Positions 49,280 through 58,780 are shown, counted from the first letter of the stretch. The stretch: 64,000 bases of DNA from Devosia neptuniae (GCF_025452235.1 NZ_CP104965.1:3158501-3222500); one strand, 5' to 3'. Notes: a model not told the origin generated them from the sequence alone. Translations and numbers: made by a program.

Positions 49280-50119
49280 GTGCGACAGGGCCCGCATGTC
49301 ATCGTCGTCGGCAATGAAAAGGGCGGGTCGGGCAAATCGACTACGGCCTTTCATCTGGTCATCTACCTGCTTTACCAGGGCTATCGGGTCGCTTCGATCG
49401 ATGTGGATAGCCGCCAGCAGACCTTCACCCACTATGTGCGCAATCGGCGCGACTGGGCCAGGGCACACGGCTTGAGCCTGCCGCATCCGACCCATTTCCA
49501 CCTGCCATTGGCGCAGGGGGATTCGGTAAAGGAAAATCACGGCCGCGAGTTCGAGATGTTCCGCCAGGCGATAGGCGAGGTGGAGGACGATACCGATTTC
49601 CTGGTGATCGACACACCGGGCTTCGACACCAATCTGACGCGGCTGGCGCATTCGCTGGCCGACACGCTGGTCACCCCGGTCAATGACAGCCTGATCGATC
49701 TCAATGTATTGGCGCAGATGGACCCGGTGACGGGCGCGCCGCGTGAGATGAGCCATTATGCCCGGCTGGTGCAGCGAGCCCGCTCGGAGCGTCTGGCCAT
49801 CGATGGCAAGACCATGGATTGGGTGCTGGTGCGCAACCGCATCTCGATGCTGTCTTCGCGCAGCATGCGCCAGGTGCAGACCATGCTGGAGCGGATCGCC
49901 GCCCGCTTCGGCTGTCGGGTCGCCGAGGGCATTGCCGAGCGCGTGGTGTTCCGCTCGCTGTTTCCCATGGGCCTCACAGTGTTCGACCCGCTGGACGAGG
50001 CGCTATTGGGCGGCGCGCCATCGCTGTCGCATGTGGGCGCGCGCGAGGAGTATCGCGCGCTGGTGTCGGCATTGCATCTGCCGGTCAAAGCCCGCGCCAA
50101 GGTGTCCGCCGAGGGGTAA
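49280..50119 (+). CDS. Division-site positioning ATPase MipZ (second copy)
   Basis: 279 residues, GTG start behind TAGGAG. By eye about two-thirds to three-quarters identical to the first copy over the whole length, with every ATPase motif retained (Lys14, Lys19, Asp41, Asp43, LVIDTPG). Differences cluster in residues 57-105 and at the C-terminus (KVSAEG). Likely an in-tandem duplication that has diverged. Whether it makes a heterodimer with the first copy or works separately is open. Confidence 0.9.
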   Translation: MRQGPHVIVVGNEKGGSGKSTTAFHLVIYLLYQGYRVASIDVDSRQQTFTHYVRNRRDWARAHGLSLPHPTHFHLPLAQGDSVKENHGREFEMFRQAIGEVEDDTDFLVIDTPGFDTNLTRLAHSLADTLVTPVNDSLIDLNVLAQMDPVTGAPREMSHYARLVQRARSERLAIDGKTMDWVLVRNRISMLSSRSMRQVQTMLERIAARFGCRVAEGIAERVVFRSLFPMGLTVFDPLDEALLGGAPSLSHVGAREEYRALVSALHLPVKARAKVSAEG

Positions 50120-50131
50120 CGAGAGCAGGGC

Positions 50132-51151
50132 TTAGGCCACCAAATTCGCCAGCACAATCTCCCGCCACACCCGGTTGGGCGTCACCCAGGCATCCCATTC
50201 ATTGTAATGGCCCGAATAGATGACCACGGCCACGCCAGCGTCCGGCATGAGCCACAGCCGCTGTCCGCCATTACCGAAGCCGGCCGCCCAGTTGCGCTCT
50301 CCGGAAAGAGCCGGCGTAGGCGCCTCACCAAGGAACCACAGCCGGCCATAACGCAGTCCGTCGCCGGTCTCGATGGCCGGCTTCAGCGATGCCTCGATCC
50401 AGCCCCGCGAGACGATGCGGCGTCCCTCATATTCGCCGCCCTTGAGCACCATATTCCCGATCCGCAGCAGGTCGCGCGGTCGCAGCCGCAGGCCGGAGGC
50501 GGCGGATGCAACGCCATCGGGGCCGCTATTCCATTGGAATTGCTTGATGCCGAGCGGGCCGAACAGCGTTTCGCGGGCAAAATCGGGCAGCGATTGCCCA
50601 GTACCGCGGGCGATCAGTGCGCCGATCAGCGCCACGCTGCCGCCGGAATAGATCCAGCGCGTGCCCGGCTCGGCGACGACAGGCTGTTCGAGGATAAAGC
50701 GATAGCGATCCGGCGCATTTTCCATGGCAATTTCGCTATTGAGCGGATCGGTATAGGGGCGGTTCTCGTCCCATTGTAGCCCCATACTCATGGTCAGGGC
50801 GTGCTCAATGGTGATGCCGGCTTTGGTCGTGTCGGCCTGCAGGTCGGAATAATCTGGGAATTGGGCGAAGAGCGGGGCTTCGGGCGGCGGCACCAGGCCC
50901 CGGTCGACCGCTATGCCATAGAGCAGGCTAACCACGCTCTTGGTGACTGAGCGGAGGTCATGCAGCGTCTGGGCCTCGAAGGTGATGTCACCAAGCGGAT
51001 CGCCCCAGTTTTCGTCTTGGCCAGTGTAATAAGTTTCGAGCGCCAATTCGCCGTTGTGCCCGATAAGCACGGCATGCAGGTGGCGAAGCAGACCGGATTC
51101 TATGCCGGCTTCGAGCTTGCGGGGCAGGCTGGGATCGAAGGAAGGCGACAT
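50132..51151 (-). CDS. Serine hydrolase, beta-lactamase/class C family
   Basis: 339 residues, no signal peptide. SxxK motif SVTK (Ser68, Lys71), tyrosine motif YSG (Tyr168) and a late GFGNGGQRLWLMPD in the position of the KTG box. These are features of the penicillin-binding/esterase group (EstB, D-aminopeptidase-like). It is cytosolic by sequence, so a beta-lactam role is unlikely; ester or amide substrate unknown. It is convergent with the second mipZ. Confidence 0.85.
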   Translation of the reverse strand: MSPSFDPSLPRKLEAGIESGLLRHLHAVLIGHNGELALETYYTGQDENWGDPLGDITFEAQTLHDLRSVTKSVVSLLYGIAVDRGLVPPPEAPLFAQFPDYSDLQADTTKAGITIEHALTMSMGLQWDENRPYTDPLNSEIAMENAPDRYRFILEQPVVAEPGTRWIYSGGSVALIGALIARGTGQSLPDFARETLFGPLGIKQFQWNSGPDGVASAASGLRLRPRDLLRIGNMVLKGGEYEGRRIVSRGWIEASLKPAIETGDGLRYGRLWFLGEAPTPALSGERNWAAGFGNGGQRLWLMPDAGVAVVIYSGHYNEWDAWVTPNRVWREIVLANLVA

Positions 51152-51244
51152 TTCCTGGCGGTCTCCACTGGGTTGGGTGTGGAGCCTAGTGAAATGTCGG
51201 GTGAAAATTCAAGGAGGCAGATCACTCAGGACGCACATCACCCA

Positions 51245-51350
51245 CGATGTCATTCCGGCGAGGCCGGAATCCATGCTGTGAAGCATCAGGGTGCGCCGTG
51301 GTTGTGGCTACATGCGGACATGGATTCCGGCCTTCGCCGGAATGACACCG
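51245..51350. repeat. Palindromic repeat, copy D
   Basis: 31- and 32-base arms (51245-51275 and 51319-51350) with one mismatch and one missing base; core GTCATTCCGGCGAAGGCCGG. It lies between two minus-strand genes. Confidence 0.85.
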
Positions 51351-51409
51351 CATTCTCGAGTACGTTCAGGGGTAAACACCGCTGCAACAAAGGCGGGTAT
51401 TGCCGTCCG

Positions 51410-51679
51410 TTACCGCTTGCCAAAGCTCATACGCAAAGCCCGCTTGCCGCCGGGGGCGAACACATCGATGTCGATATGGACCGGCTCCTGCACCATGCGG
51501 CGGGTGCGGGCGGAGAGGGCCAGCACGACGCCGAGCAGGTCGCCGACGCCGCGGCGGCGGGGCAGCATGCGGCCGGTCATTCCGGCCAGCACGCGGTTGC
51601 GCGCGGCCATGTCGTCCGAGGTCAGGGCTGAGCGGCCAATGAAACTGGCAAGCTCGGCGAGGGCAGTACGTTCGCTCAT
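51410..51679 (-). CDS. Small unknown protein
   Basis: 89 residues with GGAG 8 bases before the ATG. N-terminal helical ERTALAELASFIGRSALTSDD, a basic RMLPRRRG stretch, then a beta-like VQEPVHIDIDVFAPGG ending in a basic RMSFGKR. I do not recognise the family. It follows the carboxypeptidase gene on the same strand, 79 bases away, and may be in its operon. Confidence 0.6.
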   Translation of the reverse strand: MSERTALAELASFIGRSALTSDDMAARNRVLAGMTGRMLPRRRGVGDLLGVVLALSARTRRMVQEPVHIDIDVFAPGGKRALRMSFGKR

Positions 51680-51758
51680 TGGGCTACTCCAAACACAGGC
51701 ACCAATTTGCTTCCCTGGTCACCGGCGATGCGTGCCGCCGGTCATTCTCGTTATCTCG

Positions 51759-53345
51759 CTAGCTCTGCATGGCCAGGCAGGACAGGTTCTGCTGCTTGAG
51801 CTGGTTGCACATGGCCGTGGCCCCGTCGCGATCGCCAAATCCAACGAAGCGAGCGCGGAAGAAGGTCTGGCCGTTCTTTTCGAAGCGCTCCACATAGGAG
51901 CGGAAATCGCCCAGCGTGCCGACCTTGCCGGCAGCATCCGAGAGCATGGCGCGGGCGCTGTCTTCCGACGGGCCGGCGCCGATCTGCACCACCCAGCCAC
52001 CAGGCGGCACGTCGCCGGCAGCAACCTGCACCGAGCCCGAGGTCATCAGGTCGACAGGCTGTTCCTGCGCGGCGGCGGGCGCCGGCATTTCGAGCGGAGC
52101 GGAGGGCGCGGTCTGGCCGAGGGCCGTCGGAGGGGCGCCCAGATTATAGGTGTCGCTCAGCCAAGCGCCGATAACGTCCTGGCTGGGATATTCCGGCTGG
52201 GGCGCCTGGCTGGGGGCCGCAAGGATATTGGCCGCCTGGACAGCGGGCTGCAGGCCCAGATCGGCCGGCATGGGCTGGGGAACGGGCGCGGCATTGGCCA
52301 CGACCACTTCGGGCGCCACGGAAGCGCGCGGCTGGGCCTGGGCGCCATTGGCGGCCACCAGCTGGGCCAGGCGGAAGCCGGGCAGGGGCATGGGCTGTAC
52401 GAACACCGGCTGGCTCGGCTGGGCGACAGCAACCTGGACGGTCGCGCTGCCCTGGCGGCCCGGCTGGGGGATCATCGCGGTTTGTAGGTAATTGCCCTGG
52501 CGGCTCTTGGGCAGATAATTGGCAACCAGCTGGCGGACCTTCTCATCGCGGGCGCCGCTGGAATTGAACCCGAAAGCGACCACGACGATGTGGCGATTGT
52601 CGCGGCGGGCGGCGGTCAGCAGGTTGGAGCCGGCGGCATTGATATAGCCGGTCTTAATACCGTCCACGGCGCCCATATAGCCCAGCACGCGATTGTGGTT
52701 GCCATAGGTATTCTTGCCGTAGCTGAAGCTCTTGGTCTGGAAGAACTCGTAATAATTGGGGAAGTGCTGGTAGACGGCGATGCCCAGGATGGCCTGGTCG
52801 CGCACAGTGGTGATCTGGCCGCCATCGGGCAGGCCGGAGGCGTTGCGATATGTGGTGTTGCGCATGCCCAGGGCGCGGGCCGTGGCGGTCATGCGTTCGG
52901 CGAATTTGGCTTCCGAGCCTGAGATATGCTCGGCGATGACGCGGGCCATGTCATTGGCCGACAGGGTCACCAGCGCCTTGATGGCGTCTTCCACGGTGAT
53001 GGTCGAGCCGGCGCGCAGGCCCAGCTTGGTGGGCACGGCCGCCGCGGCAAAGCGCGACACGGTCATTTTGGTGGAGAGCTTGAGATTGCCCGCGCTCAAT
53101 TCCTGAAACAGGATGTAGAGCGTCATGACCTTGGTGACGGAGGCTGGATAGCGACGGCTATCGGCGGCCTCTTCATACATCACCTGCCCGGATTTGGCGT
53201 CGACCACGATACCGGCATATTTGCGGAGATTTTCGATAGCCTGTGCGGGCGCTACGGTATGAGCCGTAACTGCAAACAGGACGAGGACTGCGGCAAAGGC
53301 GCGGACAACAACCGTACGCCATGGGGATTTCGCCTGAGAAGCCAC
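51759..53345 (-). CDS. D-alanyl-D-alanine carboxypeptidase with SPOR domain
   Basis: 528 residues from the GTG at 53345 (GGAG six bases upstream); a TTG at 53357 is less likely. Signal peptide about 36 residues. Penicillin-binding domain motifs: Ser69-x-x-Lys72 (SVTK), SAN (129-131), KTG (231-233). A Pro/Ala/Gln-rich linker (about 310-440) leads to a C-terminal SPOR domain (about 450-528) that binds denuded septal peptidoglycan. It trims pentapeptides in the periplasm, probably at the septum. Confidence 0.94.
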   Translation of the reverse strand: MASQAKSPWRTVVVRAFAAVLVLFAVTAHTVAPAQAIENLRKYAGIVVDAKSGQVMYEEAADSRRYPASVTKVMTLYILFQELSAGNLKLSTKMTVSRFAAAAVPTKLGLRAGSTITVEDAIKALVTLSANDMARVIAEHISGSEAKFAERMTATARALGMRNTTYRNASGLPDGGQITTVRDQAILGIAVYQHFPNYYEFFQTKSFSYGKNTYGNHNRVLGYMGAVDGIKTGYINAAGSNLLTAARRDNRHIVVVAFGFNSSGARDEKVRQLVANYLPKSRQGNYLQTAMIPQPGRQGSATVQVAVAQPSQPVFVQPMPLPGFRLAQLVAANGAQAQPRASVAPEVVVANAAPVPQPMPADLGLQPAVQAANILAAPSQAPQPEYPSQDVIGAWLSDTYNLGAPPTALGQTAPSAPLEMPAPAAAQEQPVDLMTSGSVQVAAGDVPPGGWVVQIGAGPSEDSARAMLSDAAGKVGTLGDFRSYVERFEKNGQTFFRARFVGFGDRDGATAMCNQLKQQNLSCLAMQS

Positions 53346-53626
53346 CCGGTACTCCAACTCTTATTCCTCGGACGCTTCTGCGCCCGTACGCAACACACAC
53401 TGGCGGATGGTCCCGGCGTGCCCCAAACACTCCGGTCTATCCTCTCCTTTTTTGGAGATTACTGGCTCGCCGTTACCATTCCGTAAAATGCCACCGAATT
53501 TGTCATGAGTGTGGAGAGCCGGTCACGGGCAGTGGTGGAGGGGGATTCTATTTTGTACGATTCTTCGTGATCAGCCGAATGCACCGGTACCGTTCCCGCC
53601 GCCTGCTCGGCGCAAAAGGGGCTGCT

Positions 53627-54126
53627 ATGAAACGTATAGTTCGTCTGTTTGTCGTTGCTATCGTGCTTTTCGTGGCTGGGGTGCCGATTGCATCTGCGGC
53701 GAGCCTCCAGAATGGCCGGTGGTACAAGGCCTGCGACGGTAACGCTTGCATTGTTGGAATTCGTTCTCGGCAGGGCGTCTCCTACTGGGTCCGCAATGAT
53801 CCGTCCCAGGGGCAGTCGCGATTGCTGGCGGTCGCGCGGGTTTGGCCAAATGTCCTTCTGCCTTACGGGTGACCTGGACGATTGACCGCGGCCTTGAGAT
53901 CAGGGTGCCTTTTATGAAGTGCGACGGAAGCTGGTGCACGACGCAAGTCGTTCTGAACGAGGATTATCTTGCCCAGTTGAAGGGTGGGGCGTCATATCGC
54001 CTGGGCGTGAATGTTGACGGTCGCGACAAGGTCATTGAGTTGACCTTGCGGGGCTTCAGCGCGGCCTGGGATGGCGAACCAACCACGTCTCTTGCCGATT
54101 TGTTGGCATTTCTTGACGCGAAGTGA
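53627..54126 (+). pseudogene. Invasion-associated locus B (IalB) family gene, frameshifted
   Basis: Two adjoining frames together form one IalB protein: signal peptide and WYKACDGNACIVGIRS...RVWPNVLLPYG (81 residues), then VTWTIDRGLEIRVPFMKC...LRGFSAAWDG (85 residues) in the -1 frame. The break is at GGG 53867-53869, right before a stop codon. Adding one G restores a 166-residue protein, the usual family length, with its cysteine pairs (CDGNAC and CDGSWC). It is either a young inactivating deletion or a base-calling error in a G run. IalB proteins are secreted or periplasmic, with roles in host entry in Bartonella. Confidence 0.82.
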
Positions 54127-54265
54127 TCACCAAAAGGCAGAAGGTGGCTTTTTGGCCGTAGCGCTGCAGCGGTTCCCCCTCGTTTTGGCGATAGCGGGGC
54201 GGTGCGAGAGCCTGCCCGCCTTCATCGCCGCCCGCCCGGAAGCGCAGCCGGATTACCCGGAAAGC

Positions 54266-54286
54266 GCCGGTTAACCGGCCTTTTTC
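54266..54286 (+). terminator. Possible terminator before clpS
   Basis: GCCGG-TTAA-CCGGC followed by five Ts. Short stem, moderate strength. The rest of the 265-base gap (54127-54391) shows nothing recognisable. Confidence 0.4.
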
Positions 54287-54391
54287 CGCTGTCACAAAAA
54301 CGCGATGCATTGCCCCTTAACACGGGCCTGATTTTGCCTACATAATGGGTCCACCATGCTGCTTCGTTTCTCTTACGACAGATGTCTTCCT

Positions 54392-54811
54392 ATGACCGAT
54401 ATTGACCTCTTCGCCATGACCGATGAGGCCCCAGCCGCCTTGCGTCTGGAGCCGATGCCCGCTTGGGCCGGGCCCAAGGAGGATGATGGCGGCAAGGATG
54501 GCGGGGGAAAGAACGGCACCGAAACCGGGACGATCACCAAGACCCGGCCAAAAACCAAGCGCCCAAATCTTTATCGCGTGCTTTTGCTGAATGACGACTA
54601 CACTCCGATGGAGTTCGTCGTGCTGGTCCTGCAGGATGTGTTCAACAAGACGCGTGAGGAGGCGATGCGCATCATGCTGCATGTTCACCAAAAGGGGGTG
54701 GGTGAATGCGGCGTCTATCCATACGAGGTCGCCGAAACCAAGGTGACCCGCGTCATGGACACTGCACGCAAAAATCAGCATCCGCTGCAATGCGTGATGG
54801 AAAAGCAATAG
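54392..54811 (+). CDS. clpS: ATP-dependent Clp protease adaptor ClpS
   Basis: 139 residues if it starts at 54392; ATGs at 54356 and 54416 are alternatives and none has a good ribosome site. Gly/Asp/Lys-rich flexible N-terminal arm, then the ClpS core [41 protein letters not shown]. The NDDYT and HxxG residues bind N-degron side chains. It hands substrates to ClpA, the next gene. Confidence 0.93.
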   Translation: MTDIDLFAMTDEAPAALRLEPMPAWAGPKEDDGGKDGGGKNGTETGTITKTRPKTKRPNLYRVLLLNDDYTPMEFVVLVLQDVFNKTREEAMRIMLHVHQKGVGECGVYPYEVAETKVTRVMDTARKNQHPLQCVMEKQ

Positions 54812-54820
54812 GAACATCAT

Positions 54821-57160
54821 ATGCCCTCATTTTCCCGCGGACTTGAAAAGGCTCTGCATCAGGCGATGAACCTGGCGCGCGAGCGCAACCACGAGTTCGC
54901 AACGCTCGAGCACCTCTTGCTGGCCCTGACCGACGACCGTGAGACGATCGCCGTGCTGACCGGTTGCGATGTCGATATCGACGCGCTCAAGAGCGATCTT
55001 GAAGATTTCATCAATGAAGAGCTCGATAGCCTGATCGTGGCCAATGGCCAGGATGCACGGCCCACCGCAGCCTTCCAGCGCGTGATCCAGCGCGCCGTCA
55101 TCCATGTGCAGAGCTCCGGCCGCGAAGAAGTTACCGGCGCCAATGTGCTGGTGGCGATCTTTGCCGAGCGTGAGAGCCACGCCGCCTATTTCCTCGAACA
55201 GCAGGACATGAGCCGGCTGGACGCGGTCAATTTCATCAGCCACGGGATTACCAAATCGGGTCCCAGCGAGGAGCGCAAGGTGCGTGGTGCTGAGGACGGC
55301 GAAGGCAATACTGAAGGCGGAGCGGAGGCCAAGAAGAGTTCGGCCCTGGCCGATTTCTGCGTCAACCTCAATGAGAAGGCGCGGGCCGGAAAGATCGATC
55401 CGCTGATCGGCCGCGATGCCGAACTGCGCCGCACCATCCAGATCCTGTGCCGCCGGTCCAAGAACAACCCGCTTTATGTGGGCGATGCCGGCGTAGGCAA
55501 GACGGCGATTGCCGAAGGCCTGGCCCGCAAGATCGTTGAGGGCGATGTGCCCGAAGTGCTCAAAGAAGCAGTGATCTACTCGCTCGACATGGGCTCGCTG
55601 CTGGCCGGCACCCGCTATCGCGGCGACTTCGAGGAACGCCTCAAGGCCGTGATGAAGGAGCTGGAAAAGCTCCCCAATTCGGTGCTGTTCATCGACGAAA
55701 TCCACACCATGATCGGTGCTGGCGCCACCTCGGGCGGCGCACTTGATGCTTCCAATCTGCTCAAGCCCGCTTTGGCGAGCGGCGCGATCCGTTGCATCGG
55801 CTCGACCACCTACAAGGAATATCGCCAGTTCTTCGAGAAGGATCGGGCTTTGGTCCGCCGCTTCCAGAAGATCGATGTCAACGAGCCGTCCGTGCCCGAT
55901 GCCATCGAGATCGTGAAAGGTCTGCGGCCCTATTTCGAAGAGTTCCACAAGATCAAGTACACCGACGATGCTCTTAAAGCGGCGGTGGAACTGAGCGCGC
56001 GCTATATCAATGACCGCAAGCTGCCGGACAAGGCGATCGACGTGCTCGACGAGACGGGCGCCAGCCAGATGCTGGTGACCGAGGACAAGCGCAAGAAGGT
56101 CATCGATGTCGAGGATATCGAGGCGACCATCGCCACCATCGCGCGCATCCCGCCAAAATCGGTCTCCAAGTCCGATGCCGAGCTGCTGTCCAGCCTCGAG
56201 CAGAGTCTGAAGACCGTGGTGTTCGGTCAGGATATCGCCATCACGGCGTTGTCGTCGGCGATCAAGCTGGCCCGTGCCGGCCTGCGCGAACCGGAAAAGC
56301 CGATCGGCTCGTACCTGTTCACCGGCCCGACCGGCGTCGGCAAGACCGAAGTTGCCAAGCAACTCGCCGATACCCTCGGAGTGGAACTGCTGCGCTTCGA
56401 CATGTCCGAATATATGGAGCGGCACACCGTGTCGCGCCTGATCGGCGCCCCTCCGGGCTATGTCGGGTTCGACCAGGGGGGCCTCCTCACCGATGGTGTG
56501 GATCAGCACCCCCATTGCGTGGTGCTGCTCGACGAAATCGAGAAGGCTCATCCCGATCTCTACAACATCCTGTTGCAGGTGATGGACCATGGCAAGCTGA
56601 CTGACCACAACGGCAAGTCGGTGGATTTCCGCAATGTCATCCTGATCATGACGTCCAATGTCGGCGCCATGGATCTGCAGAAGGCGCCGATCGGCTTTGG
56701 CCGCAAGCGCGAGCAGGGGGACGACGAAGAGGCGATCAACCGCCTGTTCACCCCGGAATTCCGCAACCGGCTCGATGCGATCATTTCCTTCGCACCGCTG
56801 CCGCGCGAAGTGGTCCGCCGCGTCGTCGAGAAGTTTGTGCTGCAGCTTGAAGGCCAACTGGCCGAACGCGGCGTCACGATCAACCTCACGCCGGAAGCCG
56901 CCGATTGGCTGGCCGAACGTGGCTATGACGAACGCATGGGCGCGCGCCCGCTGGGCCGCGTGATCCAGGAGCACATCAAAAAGCCCCTGGCCGACCAAGT
57001 GCTGTTCGGCGAACTGATCAATGGCGGCACGGTAACCGTCGCCGTGGTGGGCGAAGGCCAAGAAGCCAAGCTGGAACTGGTGGCCGTACCACCCCGCCCA
57101 GCGAAGCCCAAGGCCCTGCCCAAGCCGAAAAAGCCCAAGGCCACGGCCGACAAGAACTAA
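54821..57160 (+). CDS. clpA: ATP-dependent Clp protease ATP-binding subunit ClpA
   Basis: 779 residues. N-domain with two ClpN repeats (about 1-140), a Gly/Glu linker, first AAA+ module with GDAGVGKTA, second AAA+ module with GPTGVGKTE and the arginine-finger region FTPEFRNRLD. It unfolds substrates and feeds them to ClpP. The last 25 residues are a Lys/Pro/Ala-rich tail. Nine bases after clpS, forming an operon ending in a terminator. Confidence 0.97.
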   Translation: MPSFSRGLEKALHQAMNLARERNHEFATLEHLLLALTDDRETIAVLTGCDVDIDALKSDLEDFINEELDSLIVANGQDARPTAAFQRVIQRAVIHVQSSGREEVTGANVLVAIFAERESHAAYFLEQQDMSRLDAVNFISHGITKSGPSEERKVRGAEDGEGNTEGGAEAKKSSALADFCVNLNEKARAGKIDPLIGRDAELRRTIQILCRRSKNNPLYVGDAGVGKTAIAEGLARKIVEGDVPEVLKEAVIYSLDMGSLLAGTRYRGDFEERLKAVMKELEKLPNSVLFIDEIHTMIGAGATSGGALDASNLLKPALASGAIRCIGSTTYKEYRQFFEKDRALVRRFQKIDVNEPSVPDAIEIVKGLRPYFEEFHKIKYTDDALKAAVELSARYINDRKLPDKAIDVLDETGASQMLVTEDKRKKVIDVEDIEATIATIARIPPKSVSKSDAELLSSLEQSLKTVVFGQDIAITALSSAIKLARAGLREPEKPIGSYLFTGPTGVGKTEVAKQLADTLGVELLRFDMSEYMERHTVSRLIGAPPGYVGFDQGGLLTDGVDQHPHCVVLLDEIEKAHPDLYNILLQVMDHGKLTDHNGKSVDFRNVILIMTSNVGAMDLQKAPIGFGRKREQGDDEEAINRLFTPEFRNRLDAIISFAPLPREVVRRVVEKFVLQLEGQLAERGVTINLTPEAADWLAERGYDERMGARPLGRVIQEHIKKPLADQVLFGELINGGTVTVAVVGEGQEAKLELVAVPPRPAKPKALPKPKKPKATADKN

Positions 57161-57163
57161 TGC

Positions 57164-57195
57164 AAAAGGCCCGGAGCGATCCGGGCCTTTTTTGT
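57164..57195 (+). terminator. Intrinsic terminator of clpS-clpA
   Basis: 12-bp perfect stem (57164-57175 with 57180-57191), GCGA loop, T-run, four bases after the clpA stop. Confidence 0.92.
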
Positions 57196-57306
57196 TATTG
57201 AGCGTCAGGGGGGCGCTGCTCTTGCTGAACAACGGCACGACCATCGCCAGCGAGTGGCGGCTTTCGACTCCGCCGTTGCCGGACAAGACGCGAAAGGTCG
57301 CCGGCT

Positions 57307-57807
57307 CTATTTGATCGCTTCCATCGCCATGCGCAGGGCGATGCTCGGGCGTTCTTCCACCAGATCTTTGATCAGCGGCAATGTGCTACGCCAGTAAAAG
57401 GCCACATGCCTTTCACCGGACTCGGGTCCTATTTCGAACGTCCTGCCCCTTCGGACGGGGGATGGTGGCACGGTATGGGAAACCGATAGCGTTACGCCTG
57501 ATGCGGCTGGCTTTAGGCGAAGTGTGACGCGCGAATAGCTTTCAGGAACATCAGGCAGACCAGATATTCGTGGGAGGAATTCGTAGGCGAGCACCGATGG
57601 TTGGGTGCACTCAAGCACGGTGCCTTTGTCCTTATAGCGCTTGGATCCGATGTGGGCCGTGATGGCGATCGGCGATCCTGGCTGCCAATCTGTATCGAAG
57701 TCGGCACTCCGCCAGATTCGCCCCTTGGCGCGGTCAATAAGCACGCTCCACACAGCCTCAAGAGTCGCCGCGATCTCAATCGATTGGGTGACCACTGCAT
57801 CGACCAT
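57307..57807 (-). CDS. SRPBCC-family protein
   Basis: 166 residues from the ATG at 57807, with GGGGGAAT just upstream. Features: AVVTQSIEIAATLEAVWSVLID, then DWQPGSPIAI and the KGTVLECTQPSVLAYEF strand, and a last long helix. It is distant from the ArsR-linked SRPBCC protein at 36436. No partner gene next to it. Ligand unknown. Confidence 0.78.
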   Translation of the reverse strand: MVDAVVTQSIEIAATLEAVWSVLIDRAKGRIWRSADFDTDWQPGSPIAITAHIGSKRYKDKGTVLECTQPSVLAYEFLPRISGLPDVPESYSRVTLRLKPAASGVTLSVSHTVPPSPVRRGRTFEIGPESGERHVAFYWRSTLPLIKDLVEERPSIALRMAMEAIK

Positions 57808-58024
57808 CCATTCCCCCAGAATTTGACCAGGCCGCGCTGACTCACGATGCACGTACTCTAGAGGGTGTGCGGCCTGTCAGCTTCTGCCTGTTGTCGTCCG
57901 AAAGCGGCCTTTCCGCAATCCACCTAAAGGCACCGGACCGCCACCGACCCCAATTCAGTCCTGGGGATTTAGACAAGCTCGCTGCGAAGCGGGCGTTGCT
58001 GGCAAGCGCAATTCTAGTCATGCC

Positions 58025-58756
58025 CTACCAGGGGATGTTGCCCTTCGGCTCGACAAAGCTGCCAGAAACGGCATCGGGGCCGAGCAAGGCATACTCGACC
58101 GGAAGGCGTGCACCTTCGGCAGGTGTCATGAAGCCGTTGCCGCCTGTCAGGTCGGTCTTGACATAGCCTGGGGCAACCGAGTTCACGACAATGGTCGTGT
58201 TCTTCAGTTCCGCCGCCAGCTGGACTGTCAGCATGTTGAGGGCGGCCTTGGACGCATTGTATCCGATCAGCCGGGCCTCGTAATAAGGCGAGCTCGGATC
58301 GCCGTTGATTGCCAGCGAACCCAGCGTCGTTGAAAGGTTGACGATGCGACCGGCGTTCGACCGGCGCAGCAAGGGCAGCATGGCTTGCGTAACGGCAAGG
58401 GTGCCCAGGAAATTGGTTTCCATAAGCCGGCGCGTCGCGGCCGTCGAGCTAACGGAAGGCGGACCATCTTCGGGATCGACGATCCCGGCATTGTTGATGA
58501 GAATGTCGAGCGGGCCATATTTGGCGGCAATCTTTTCAGCCGCCAAAGCTATGCTCGCCTCGTCTATGAGGTCAATTTTGATTGCCTCGACGTCCAGCCC
58601 GGTCTTTGCCAGATCGCTGGCGGCATCCTGGCCGCGCTGCAGGTTTCGCGCACCCATGATCACCGCAATGCCGACCTGGGCCAATTGCCGGGCAATTTCC
58701 AAACCGATGCCTTTGTTGGCGCCGGTCACAAGCGCGACCTTCTTCATATCCTTCAT
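58025..58756 (-). CDS. Short-chain dehydrogenase/reductase
   Basis: 243 residues from the ATG at 58756 (AAGGAAA upstream). NAD(P) motif TGANKGIG (11-18), a basic residue after beta-2 (ARNLQRG) suggesting NADPH, NNAG, active-site YNASK and a carbonyl-reductase-like VAPGYVKTDLTGGNGFMTPAEGA end. Substrate not known. It is divergent from a TetR gene 72 bases away, probably its regulator. Confidence 0.9.
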   Translation of the reverse strand: MKDMKKVALVTGANKGIGLEIARQLAQVGIAVIMGARNLQRGQDAASDLAKTGLDVEAIKIDLIDEASIALAAEKIAAKYGPLDILINNAGIVDPEDGPPSVSSTAATRRLMETNFLGTLAVTQAMLPLLRRSNAGRIVNLSTTLGSLAINGDPSSPYYEARLIGYNASKAALNMLTVQLAAELKNTTIVVNSVAPGYVKTDLTGGNGFMTPAEGARLPVEYALLGPDAVSGSFVEPKGNIPW

Positions 58757-58780
58757 TGAATTTCCTTAGATATCAGCCGA

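Noticed and set aside
50132..51151. True class C beta-lactamase
   Set aside because: No signal peptide, a YSG rather than YxN motif and no clear KTG box; a general serine hydrolase fits better.
53860..53875. Programmed -1 frameshifting in the IalB-like gene
   Set aside because: No slippery heptamer and no pseudoknot-like structure at the GGG; a simple deletion or read error explains it better.
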